32,600 nt of DNA from Burkholderiales bacterium. GTDB lineage: Bacteria; Pseudomonadota; Gammaproteobacteria; Burkholderiales; SG8-39. The stretch is from positions 1 to 32,600 of the forward strand of contig JALHLN010000008.1 in assembly GCA_022844545.1 (NCBI GenBank), read 5' to 3'. Under the pieces are notes generated by a model. That model had not been told where the DNA came from and searched no databases. It saw only the letters and a list, made by a program, of their open reading frames with translations. This document shows positions 25,567 to 32,600 of this stretch, piece after piece (position 1 is the first letter of the stretch; each line of letters opens with the position of its first letter). Both the position numbers and the translations under genes were made by a program.

Positions 25567-26536
25567 GCCCGGCGGCGCCGGTCGCATCCCGGTGTTCCTG
25601 CTCACCGGCTTTCTCGGCAGCGGCAAGACCACGCTGCTCAATGCCGCGCTGAAGGCGCCGGCCCTGGCCAATACCGCGGTGGTGGTCAATGAGCTGGGCG
25701 ACATTGGCCTGGACCAGGTGGTGCTCGCGCAGGCCGCCGACAACGTGGTGCTGCTGGATGCGGGGTGCCTGTGCTGCGCCAACACCGGCGCGCTGCACGA
25801 GACCCTCGCGGACCTCAATCACCGCCGCGCGCGCGGCGAGGTGCCGCCCTTCGAGCGCGTCATCATCGAGACCAGCGGCGCCGCCGACCCCGCCCCGCTG
25901 CTGCACATCCTGCTCGGCCACCCGCTGGTGGTGTCCGACTACGTCCTCGACGCCGTGGTGTGCACCGTGGACGCGCAGCATTTCCTGCATTCGCGCGAGC
26001 AGCACGCTGAACTCGACAAGCAGGCGGCGATGGCCGACCGCATCGTGATCACCAAGCACGACCTCGCCGACCCTGGACCGGCCGCCGCCTTCCTCGCCAC
26101 GCTCAACCCGGATGCGGAGTTCGCCGGCGATGCCGCGGCGGCATTCGCGCCGCTGGGCCACGCGCGCAAGCCCGCGCCGGCGCTCGAGACGCTCGGTCCG
26201 ATCCGTCCGCACGGGCGCCCGAGCGGCATCCGCGCCTTCGCCTTCCGCCCGGAGCCGCCGGTGACCTGGGCGGGCTGGGCCGCATGGTCGCGCGCCGTGG
26301 GCGAGCGCTTCGGCGCGCGCCTGCTGCGCGTGAAGGGGCTGATCCGCATGGAGGACAGCGGCGAGGTCGCGCTGGTGCAGGGGGTGCAGGGCGTATTCCA
26401 CAAGCCGCAACGCTTTCGTGATTGGCCTGGCGACGACAGGCGAAACAGCCTGATCTGCATCGCCAGGGACATCGCCGAGGACGAGTTGCGCGCCACGCTG
26501 CAGGACTTGAACAGGGAAAGGATGGCGGAAACATGA
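25559..26536 (+). CDS. CobW/COG0523-type metal-chaperone GTPase
   Basis: A protein of about 325 residues in the CobW/COG0523 GTPase family. Walker A is GFLGSGKT (17-24). The metal-binding CxCC is Cys70, Cys72 and Cys73 (GCLCC). Then come ETSGAADP, the guanine-specificity TKHD, and a C-terminal CobW_C domain (GIRAFAFRPEPP to the end). Family members deliver Zn, Co or Fe to client metalloenzymes using GTP. The start is a GTG, either at 25559 (chosen) or 25550; both overlap the LysR end. Its stop overlaps the cyclic amidohydrolase start in an ATGA, which makes that metalloenzyme the obvious candidate client. This is inference, but the arrangement is specific. A Zur-controlled zinc-starvation paralogue is less likely, as no Zur box was seen. 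Confidence 0.88.
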   Translation: MSRPGGAGRIPVFLLTGFLGSGKTTLLNAALKAPALANTAVVVNELGDIGLDQVVLAQAADNVVLLDAGCLCCANTGALHETLADLNHRRARGEVPPFERVIIETSGAADPAPLLHILLGHPLVVSDYVLDAVVCTVDAQHFLHSREQHAELDKQAAMADRIVITKHDLADPGPAAAFLATLNPDAEFAGDAAAAFAPLGHARKPAPALETLGPIRPHGRPSGIRAFAFRPEPPVTWAGWAAWSRAVGERFGARLLRVKGLIRMEDSGEVALVQGVQGVFHKPQRFRDWPGDDRRNSLICIARDIAEDELRATLQDLNRERMAET

Positions 26537-27933
26537 ATGGAAACCCGACTGACTTCGTCCTGCGAGGGGGCACCGTGGTGTTCCCTGACCGGGCGCCCGA
26601 GCGCAGGGACATCCTGGTCCAGGGCGGGAAGATCGCCGCCCTGCTCGCCCCCGGCGCCGCGGCGCCCGCCGGCATCGCGGAGCAATCCGCTGCCGGCCTG
26701 CACGTGTTCCCCGGCCTGATCGACGCCCACGTCCATTTCGGCTTCGGCGAGAAGATCACCGAGTACACCTCGGAGACCGCCTACGCCGCGCAGGGCGGCT
26801 TCACCACCATCCTCGGCTACTTCCTCAACAACGAGGCCTACACCGACGTCTACAAGCGCGAGCAGGCCTATGCCAGCGCGCGCGCGCACGTGGACTACGG
26901 CTTTCACTTCACCACCTGCAACGAGCTGCACATCACCGAACTGGGCAAGTACGTGCGGGACTACGGCGTCACCTCGTTCAAGTACTTCATGAACTTCAAG
27001 GGCGAGGAAGGCCGCTACATGGGGCTCGACGGCACCGACGACGGCTTCTTCCACGCCCTGCTCTCCGAGTCCGCGCGGGTCGGCAAGCCCACCATGGTTT
27101 GCCATACTGAGAACATCGAAATCGTGAACCGCATCCGGCGGCAGATCCAGGCCGCCGGGGGCAGCACGCTGAAGGACTGGTCGGCCTCGAAGCCCGCGAT
27201 CACCGAATCCGAGCCAGCGATCCGCGCCATGTACTTCGCCGAGCGCCTCGGCGCCCGGGTCTATTTCCCGCACATCTCCTCGCGCATCGCGGTGGACGAG
27301 ATCCGGCTCTGGCGCAAGCGCTATGCGGACGTGACCTTCGAGATCTGCCCGCACTACCTCACGCATACCGAGGAATCCGACCTGCTGGGGATGGGCAAGG
27401 CGAATCCGCCCTTCCGCACGCAGGACGACCTGGAGGCGCTGTGGGAGGCGCTCGCCGACGGTACCGCGGACGTGGTCGCCTCCGACCATGTCGCCCGCAA
27501 GAAATCGACCAAGGACAAGCCGTTGTGGCTCGCCTCGCAGGGCTTCCCCGGCACCGCGACCATCCTGCCGGTTCTGCTCTCGGAGGGCTACCACAAGCGC
27601 AAGCTGCCGCTCGCGCGAATCTGCCAGTTGCTCACCTCCGGCCCGGCGAAGATTTTCCACCTCGACCCGGTGAAGGGCCGCATCGAGAAGGGCGCGGATG
27701 CCGACTTTGCGCTCGTGGACCTGGAGAAGGAGCGGGTGGTGAAGGCTGCGGAGTTCGATTCCTACGCCGACTACAGCCTGTACGAGGGGTGGAAGTTCAG
27801 GGGCTGGCCGGTGCGCACCATCGTGCGCGGCGTCACGGTGATGCAGGAGGGCAAGGTCACCGGCCCCGGCGGCCACGGCCAGTTCATCTGGCGCCGCATC
27901 GGCCAGGCGCCGGTCCGGGGCCGCACGGAGTGA
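26533..27933 (+). CDS. Cyclic amidohydrolase (hydantoinase/dihydropyrimidinase-like)
   Basis: A 466-residue cyclic amidohydrolase of the dihydropyrimidinase/hydantoinase/dihydroorotase group, at the usual length. The binuclear metal site is complete: His66 and His68 (DAHVHFG), the lysine to be carboxylated, Lys150 (TSFKYFM), His191 (VCHTEN), His247 (FPHISS) and Asp318 (VASDHVA). It would open a cyclic amide or imide ring in the cytoplasm. The ATG at 26533 overlaps the GTPase stop in an ATGA and follows an AAAGGA-like site, so the longer frame to 26422 is rejected. The GTPase probably supplies its metal (inference). Hydantoin, dihydropyrimidine or another lactam are all possible substrates. 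Confidence 0.9.
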   Translation: MNGNPTDFVLRGGTVVFPDRAPERRDILVQGGKIAALLAPGAAAPAGIAEQSAAGLHVFPGLIDAHVHFGFGEKITEYTSETAYAAQGGFTTILGYFLNNEAYTDVYKREQAYASARAHVDYGFHFTTCNELHITELGKYVRDYGVTSFKYFMNFKGEEGRYMGLDGTDDGFFHALLSESARVGKPTMVCHTENIEIVNRIRRQIQAAGGSTLKDWSASKPAITESEPAIRAMYFAERLGARVYFPHISSRIAVDEIRLWRKRYADVTFEICPHYLTHTEESDLLGMGKANPPFRTQDDLEALWEALADGTADVVASDHVARKKSTKDKPLWLASQGFPGTATILPVLLSEGYHKRKLPLARICQLLTSGPAKIFHLDPVKGRIEKGADADFALVDLEKERVVKAAEFDSYADYSLYEGWKFRGWPVRTIVRGVTVMQEGKVTGPGGHGQFIWRRIGQAPVRGRTE

Positions 27934-27937
27934 GCCG

Positions 27938-29905
27938 GTGAGCAGTCGCTACCCGCTGTCGTCGCAGCCCTTCCGGCTCGGGCGCCTCGCGCTGCGCAAC
28001 CGGCTGTTTTCGCCCGCGCACACCACCAACTTCGGCGAGCGGCACATGCCGACGGAGCGCCACGTCGAGTACCACCGTGCCCGCGCGCGCGGCGGGGCCG
28101 CGCTCATCATCTTCGAGTCCATCCGCGTCGCGCGCGAGAGCCTCGGCCGGCCCCAGGGCGTGGCCGGCTACGATCGCGCCTCCATTCCGGTGTTCGCGCG
28201 CTGCGCCGAAGCCGTGCACGCGGAGGGCGCGAAGCTCTTCGGGCAGGTGATCCACATCGGCCGCCAGATCGAAGGCGATTTCGAGCGCACCGTGTCCTTC
28301 AGTCCCTCGCCGGTTCGCTGGTCGCCGGTCGCCGCGGTGCCGCACGCCATGAACGAGGACGACATGGCCGCCGTCATACAGGCGCACGTGGTGACCGCGA
28401 AGAACGTGCTCGAGGCCGGCATGGACGGCTTCGAGGTGCACCTGGGCCATGGCCATCTGCTGCAGCAGTTCCTCTCCCCCGCCTCCAACACCCGGGTCGA
28501 CGCCTACGGCGGGTCGGAGGACAACCGCCTGCGCTTTCCGCTCGCGGTGCTGAAGGCAGTGCGAGCAGCGGTGGGACCGCAGGCCAACGTCGGCATCCGC
28601 TTCTCAGGCTCGGAGTTCATCGACGGCGGCCTCGCGCTCCCGGACGCGCTGTCCATGCTGCCCAAGATCTGCGCCGCGGTGCCGCTCGACTTCATCAACG
28701 TGTCGCACTCGGCCTACCACATGAGCTATTCGCTCGCGACGCAGTTCGCCGACATGCATTTCGACCCGGCGCCCTTTCGCGAGCTGTCGCGCGAGATCCG
28801 GCGCATGCTGAAGGAAGCCGGCCACGACGTCCCGGTGCTCGCCGCCGGCAAGTACCGCAGCGTCGCCGAGGCCGAAGCCGCGCTCGCCTCGGGTACCGCC
28901 GACATGGTGGGCTTCGCGCGCGGCCACATCGCCGACCCGGAGCTGGTGGCCAAGTCCTTCGCCGGCCGCGAGGACGAGGTGCGCGCCTGCATCGGCTGCA
29001 ACCAGGGCTGCGCCGCGATGCTGGAGAAGAACCTCGCCATCACCTGCATGGTCAATCCGGCCGCGGGCCGCGAGGCGGAATGGAGCCAGGTCCCTGAACC
29101 CGCCAAGGCAAAGAAGCGCGTGGTGGTGATCGGCGCCGGACCCGCCGGGCTGGAGGCGGCCGCCACTGCGGCCGAGCGCGGCCACCGGGTCACCCTCATC
29201 GAGCGCGAGGCGGAACCGGGCGGCCAGCTGCGCTGGGTCCGGTACATGCCGGCGCGCCGGGACCTGCTCGGGCTGCTCACGCAGCAGATGGCCCGTGTCA
29301 CGAGGGCCGGCGTGGAGATGCGCCTCGGCGTCGCCGCCGACGCGGCGGCCATCCGGGCCATGGCGCCGGACCTGGTGCTGCTCGCCGCCGGCTCGAGGCC
29401 GCAGCGCTTCGCCCTTCCCCTGGGCGGCCGCGCGCTGACCGTCGAGGAGATCCTGGAGCAGCCCGGCAAGCGCGGCAGCCGCGTCGCCTTCCACGACCTC
29501 ACCGGCGAGTTCGCCGCGCTGGGCGTCATCGAGCACCTCGCTGACCTGGGGCTTGCGGTCACCGTTTTCACCCCGGTGGCCGGCTTCGCCTGGCGCACCA
29601 CCATCTACAGCAACCTCGCCACGCGCAAGCGCCTGCGCGAGAAGAAGGTCCGCATCGCGCCGCTGCGCGCCGTGAAGGGCTTCGACGGCGGCGTCCTAAC
29701 GGTTGAGGACACCTCCACCGGCGAGCTGGAGAAGCTGCCCGGCTTCGACCAGCTGGTCGTCGCGCAGTACAACGCCGCGGACGACGCGCTCTATGGGCTG
29801 CTGATCTCGGCAGGGCTGAAGGTGCAGGCCGTGGGCGACTGCCTTGCGCCGCGCACCGCGCTGGAGGCGGTGTACGAGGGCCACGCCGCGGCGCGGGCGA
29901 TTTGA
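27938..29905 (+). CDS. Old Yellow Enzyme-type FMN/[4Fe-4S]/FAD oxidoreductase
   Basis: A 655-residue multidomain flavoenzyme of the 2,4-dienoyl-CoA reductase/trimethylamine dehydrogenase/BaiC type. An FMN-binding TIM barrel occupies residues 1-345 (GFEVHLGHGHLLQQFLSP, VDAYGGSEDNRLRF). The cluster cysteines are Cys351, Cys354, Cys358 and Cys370. A FAD/NAD(P) domain starts with GAGPAG (399-404). It would reduce or oxidise a carbon-carbon double bond or C-N bond, passing electrons through FMN, cluster and FAD. The start is a GTG at 27938, 4 bases after the amidohydrolase stop, with GGAG 7 bases upstream. In this context it could reduce an unsaturated ring or acid before or after ring opening; this is inference. 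Confidence 0.9.
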   Translation: MSSRYPLSSQPFRLGRLALRNRLFSPAHTTNFGERHMPTERHVEYHRARARGGAALIIFESIRVARESLGRPQGVAGYDRASIPVFARCAEAVHAEGAKLFGQVIHIGRQIEGDFERTVSFSPSPVRWSPVAAVPHAMNEDDMAAVIQAHVVTAKNVLEAGMDGFEVHLGHGHLLQQFLSPASNTRVDAYGGSEDNRLRFPLAVLKAVRAAVGPQANVGIRFSGSEFIDGGLALPDALSMLPKICAAVPLDFINVSHSAYHMSYSLATQFADMHFDPAPFRELSREIRRMLKEAGHDVPVLAAGKYRSVAEAEAALASGTADMVGFARGHIADPELVAKSFAGREDEVRACIGCNQGCAAMLEKNLAITCMVNPAAGREAEWSQVPEPAKAKKRVVVIGAGPAGLEAAATAAERGHRVTLIEREAEPGGQLRWVRYMPARRDLLGLLTQQMARVTRAGVEMRLGVAADAAAIRAMAPDLVLLAAGSRPQRFALPLGGRALTVEEILEQPGKRGSRVAFHDLTGEFAALGVIEHLADLGLAVTVFTPVAGFAWRTTIYSNLATRKRLREKKVRIAPLRAVKGFDGGVLTVEDTSTGELEKLPGFDQLVVAQYNAADDALYGLLISAGLKVQAVGDCLAPRTALEAVYEGHAAARAI

Positions 29906-30840
29906 TGCGCGTTCTTGTCACCGGCGCCAGCGGCTTTGTCGGCGTCAACCTCGTCGAGGCGCTGCTGGCGCGCGGCCACGAGGTGGTCGCGATGTCGCTG
30001 GATGCCTACCCGGGACCGGGCCGCATGACGGAAATCCGCGGCGACACGACCGACACCGCGTTGGTCGAGCGCGTCATGCGCGAGCATCGCATCGAGGCGG
30101 TGTGGCATGGCGCGGCGATCACCGCCGGCGCGGAGCGCGAGAAGCGGGAAGCGAGCCGCATCGTCGAGGTGAACCTGCTCGCGACGGTGCGTGCGCTCGA
30201 AGCCGCGGCGCGCGCCGGCGTCCGGCGCTTCCTCTATCCCAGTTCCTCGGCCGTCTACGGCAACACCGCGTTCGAAAGCGCAGGACCGGTGAGCGAGGAC
30301 GCGCCGCTGCGGCCGATGAACCTGTACGGCATCACCAAGGTCGCGGCCGAAGCCGCCGTGCTGCGCCTCGCGCCCGCGCTCGGGCTGGAGGCCTGCGCCG
30401 GCCGCATCAACGCGGTGTTCGGCCCCTGGGAGCGCGACACCGGGCTGCGCGACACGCTTAGCCCGCACCTGCGGCTGGCCGGCTTCGCGAAACAGGGAAA
30501 GGAAGCCATCCTCGCGCGCGGCGCCGAGCGCGACTGGGTGTATGCGCCGGACGTGGCCGATGCGTTCGTCGCCATGCTGGAGGCGAAGGCAGTGCCGCCT
30601 GTCGCCATGAACATCTCGATGGACCGGCTCTGGCCGCTGGAAATCATGGCGCGGGCGCTGCCCGGGCTGAAGTGGCGCTACGCGGGGGAAGGCGAGGAAG
30701 CGAACCTGGGCTACGGCGGCCCGATCGACCGCCCTCGCCGGGCGCTGCCGCCCGCCCTCATCAAGGAGCGGCTGGGCTGGTCGCCGGCGCACACGCCGGA
30801 GAGCGCCTGCGCCGACTTCGCCCGCCGCCTCAGCCGCTGA
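29905..30840 (+). CDS. NAD-dependent epimerase/dehydratase family protein
   Basis: A 311-residue extended SDR of the NAD-dependent epimerase/dehydratase family. TGASGFVG at 6-13 binds the cofactor, and the catalytic pieces are Ser114/Ser115 (YPSSSAVYG) and Tyr141-Lys145 (YGITK). The family includes nucleotide-sugar epimerases, but also dehydrogenases of small hydroxy acids such as uronate dehydrogenase. Here, at the end of a catabolic operon with no sugar genes, a small-molecule dehydrogenase is more likely. The ATG at 29905 shares a base with the flavoenzyme stop (TGATG); a TTG just before it is an unlikely alternative. The 3' end overlaps the convergent flavin reductase gene by 11 bases. 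Confidence 0.88.
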   Translation: MRVLVTGASGFVGVNLVEALLARGHEVVAMSLDAYPGPGRMTEIRGDTTDTALVERVMREHRIEAVWHGAAITAGAEREKREASRIVEVNLLATVRALEAAARAGVRRFLYPSSSAVYGNTAFESAGPVSEDAPLRPMNLYGITKVAAEAAVLRLAPALGLEACAGRINAVFGPWERDTGLRDTLSPHLRLAGFAKQGKEAILARGAERDWVYAPDVADAFVAMLEAKAVPPVAMNISMDRLWPLEIMARALPGLKWRYAGEGEEANLGYGGPIDRPRRALPPALIKERLGWSPAHTPESACADFARRLSR

Positions 30841-31504
30841 CCCGCCCGCCGGGCATCAATTCGTCCAGTTCGGCCGCCACTTCCATGGGGTTGAGGTCCG
30901 GGCGCGGGATGGTCACGCTGGAGTTGACGCAGGCGTAGTCGAAATAGCCCAGCCGCGCCATGGGCCGGTAGCGGGCGATGTCCACCAGCCCGTCGGTCAG
31001 GATGCGCTCATCCAGGTGAATGCCGATCACCTCGCCGATGACGATGTTGTTCTCGATCGGCGGCGCGTCCGTGGGCAGGCGCAGCGCGGTGACCAGCCTG
31101 CACTCCAGCGCTACCGGCGACTCGGCCACGCGCGGCGCCTTCACCTTGACGCAAGCCGCCTTGGTCAATCCGGCGCGCTCGAACTCGTCGACGCCGGCCG
31201 CGAAATGCGCCGAGGTCAGGTTCATCCGCTCGCGCAGCTCCCAGGTCACCATGTTGACGACGAACTCCTGGGTCTCGATCGCGTTGGCGTAGCTGTCCTT
31301 GGCGCCGCCCTCGGGCTTGGGCCCGATCGGGGCGAACATCACCATCGGCGGGAAGTCCGCGACGCCGTTGAAGTAGCTGAACGGCGCCAGGTTGGCGACA
31401 CCCTCGCGCGACAGCGTGGAGACCCAGCCGATCGGCCGCGGCACGACGATCGCCTTCCACGGATTGAAGCGCAGCCCGTGATGCCGCGGATCGTCGATGT
31501 ACAC
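30830..31504 (-). CDS. Flavin reductase-like FMN-binding protein
   Basis: A 224-residue protein of the flavin reductase-like FMN-binding family. The N-terminus has the typical HGLRFNPWKAIVVPRPIGW (9-27) followed by VSTLSREGVANLAPFSYFNG, then an FVVNMVTWELRERMN segment and NNIVIGEVIGIHLDE. Such proteins bind FMN and may supply reduced flavin to a monooxygenase or act on their own; no partner monooxygenase is in the window. The start is a GTG at 31504. No ATG lies at the expected N-terminus, and only a weak ribosome site is seen. It starts 13 bases after the TRAP permease stop, so the two are probably co-transcribed. Its last codons overlap the convergent epimerase gene. Confidence 0.85.
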   Translation of the reverse strand: MYIDDPRHHGLRFNPWKAIVVPRPIGWVSTLSREGVANLAPFSYFNGVADFPPMVMFAPIGPKPEGGAKDSYANAIETQEFVVNMVTWELRERMNLTSAHFAAGVDEFERAGLTKAACVKVKAPRVAESPVALECRLVTALRLPTDAPPIENNIVIGEVIGIHLDERILTDGLVDIARYRPMARLGYFDYACVNSSVTIPRPDLNPMEVAAELDELMPGGRVSG

Positions 31505-31517
31505 GCGGCCCAGGCGC

Positions 31518-32600
31518 CTAGCGCGGCGCCCCGGAGGTCGTCATCTGCGCCGGCAGCCAGCTGACGATCTGCGGGAAGTACCAGATCAGGAACACCGCCA
31601 CGCACATCATCAGGAAGTACGGCAGCGCCGCCATGGCAATGTAGGGCAGGTCGCGCTTGGTGAGGCCCTGGATGACGAACAGGTTGAACCCGACGGGCGG
31701 CGTCACCAGCCCCATCTCGACCACGAAGATCATGTAGATGCCGAACCACAGCGGGTCGATCTTCGCCGCCTCGATCACCGGCATCAGCACCGAGGTGGTG
31801 AGCACCACCACCGAGATGCCGTCGATGAAGCAGCCCATCACGATCATCAGCAGCGTCAGCACCAGCAGGATCTCCCCGGGCGAGAAGCCCTGCTCGCCCA
31901 CCATGGAGGCGAGCTGGCGCGGGATGCCGGTGAAGCCCATGGCGCCGGTGAGGAACATGGAGCCGGCGAGGATGAAGAAGATCATGCAGTTGGTGCGCAC
32001 CGCGGCGTAGACGCTGTCCAGGAACGACTGCCAGGTGAGCGTGCCGGTCCACCAGGCGATCGCGAACGAGCCCATCAGGCCGACCGCGGCGGCCTCGGTG
32101 GCGGTGGCGATGCCGAAGTAGATGGAGCCGATGACGCCGGCGATCAGCACCACCACCGGGATCAGTTCCCGGGAGGCGCGCAGCTTCTGCGCGAACGTGG
32201 TTGCCGCGTCCGGCGCCGGGATGCGCTCCGGGTGCCAGGCGGAGTCCACCATGATCCAGCCCGAGAACAGCGCCATCAGCAGCGCGCCGGGCAGCACGCC
32301 GGCGATGAACAGGTGGGTGATCGGCACGTCGGCGGCGACGCCGTAGACGATCATGATGAGCGAGGGCGGGATCAGGATGCCCAGCGTGCCCGAGCCGGCG
32401 AGCGAGCCCAGCACGATGCGGTCGTCGTAGCCGCGCTTGGTCAGCTCGATGACCGTGATGCGGCCGATGGTGGCGGTGGTCGCGGTGGAGGAACCCGAGA
32501 CCGCGGCGAAGATGCCGCAGGCGAGCACGTTGGTGTGCGCGAGTCCCCCGGGGAGCTTGCGCATCCAGGGCGCGAGGCCGGCGAACATCTGGTCCGCCAG
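31518..32600 (-). CDS. TRAP transporter large permease (DctM type), 3' part (gene continues past the right edge)
   Basis: At least 360 residues of a DctM-type large permease of a TRAP transporter. The 5' end lies beyond the window; family length is about 425, so roughly 65 residues are missing. It is strongly hydrophobic, with about nine or ten visible membrane segments. Signatures include CGIFAAVSGSSTATTATIG, SLAGSGTLGILIPPSL and VVEMGLVTPPVGFNLFVIQG. It would import a carboxylate across the inner membrane using a sodium or proton gradient, together with a small permease and a DctP-like receptor presumably encoded just outside. It is unrelated in mechanism to the TctA/TctB system that Bug receptors normally serve, so the locus spans two transporter classes. 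Confidence 0.92.
   Translation of the reverse strand: MADQMFAGLAPWMRKLPGGLAHTNVLACGIFAAVSGSSTATTATIGRITVIELTKRGYDDRIVLGSLAGSGTLGILIPPSLIMIVYGVAADVPITHLFIAGVLPGALLMALFSGWIMVDSAWHPERIPAPDAATTFAQKLRASRELIPVVVLIAGVIGSIYFGIATATEAAAVGLMGSFAIAWWTGTLTWQSFLDSVYAAVRTNCMIFFILAGSMFLTGAMGFTGIPRQLASMVGEQGFSPGEILLVLTLLMIVMGCFIDGISVVVLTTSVLMPVIEAAKIDPLWFGIYMIFVVEMGLVTPPVGFNLFVIQGLTKRDLPYIAMAALPYFLMMCVAVFLIWYFPQIVSWLPAQMTTSGAPR

Noticed and set aside
30844-30854. Short perfect palindrome GCCCG-C-CGGGC after the epimerase stop as a terminator
   Set aside because: The loop is one base, no T-run follows, and it lies in the coding end of the flavin reductase gene.

Overview
The window reads as one end-to-end catabolic and uptake locus from a high-GC Betaproteobacterium, most likely of the order Burkholderiales. 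That assignment is an inference. It rests on six Bug/TctC-type periplasmic receptors in about 15.5 kb (large expansions of this family are typical of Bordetella, Cupriavidus, Variovorax and relatives), strong GC bias at third codon positions, and an enzyme mix of MmgE/PrpD proteins, acyl-CoA synthetases and cysteine hydrolases. No rRNA, tRNA, CRISPR, transposase or integrase was seen.

Layout. (i) From 24520 down to the left edge, 23 genes lie on the minus strand. Of their 22 junctions, 13 overlap by 1-8 bases, 8 have gaps of 12 bases or less and one has a gap of 60, so this looks like one very long transcription unit. In order of transcription it holds: a cysteine hydrolase, an AMP-forming acyl-CoA synthetase, an SDR, an M24 peptidase-fold enzyme, two tandem Bug receptors, a PrpD-like protein, an amidohydrolase-fold protein, a PTGR-like reductase, a Bug receptor, a second PrpD-like protein, a flavoprotein dehydrogenase, a Bug receptor, an alpha/beta hydrolase, a Bug receptor, an MDR oxidoreductase, a NIPSNAP protein, a D-2-hydroxyacid dehydrogenase, a Bug receptor, an isochorismatase-fold protein, an aconitase, an isocitrate lyase/PEP mutase-type lyase, and an NDP-forming acyl-CoA synthetase cut by the window edge. 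(ii) A 116-base divergent intergenic region (24521-24636) holds a near-consensus plus-strand promoter and a candidate LysR box. (iii) From 24637 to 30840 a plus-strand operon encodes a LysR regulator, a CobW-type GTPase, a hydantoinase/dihydropyrimidinase-like cyclic amidohydrolase, an Old Yellow Enzyme-type flavoprotein and an NAD-dependent epimerase. (iv) Convergent to it, on the minus strand, are a flavin reductase-like protein and a TRAP-transporter large permease that runs off the right edge.

How the parts may fit (inference). Bug receptors capture carboxylates or amides. The flavoproteins and MDR/SDR enzymes would adjust oxidation state, and the cyclic amidohydrolase and cysteine hydrolase would open rings or remove amide nitrogen. 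Acyl-CoA synthetases would activate acids. The PrpD, aconitase and lyase set would hydrate and cleave a branched dicarboxylate or tricarboxylate in a methylcitrate- or dimethylmalate-like sequence. No citrate synthase (PrpC) and no TctA/TctB membrane partner is visible. Three hydrolase-fold proteins carry substitutions at positions normally essential for catalysis, which is the most concrete sequence-level novelty here.
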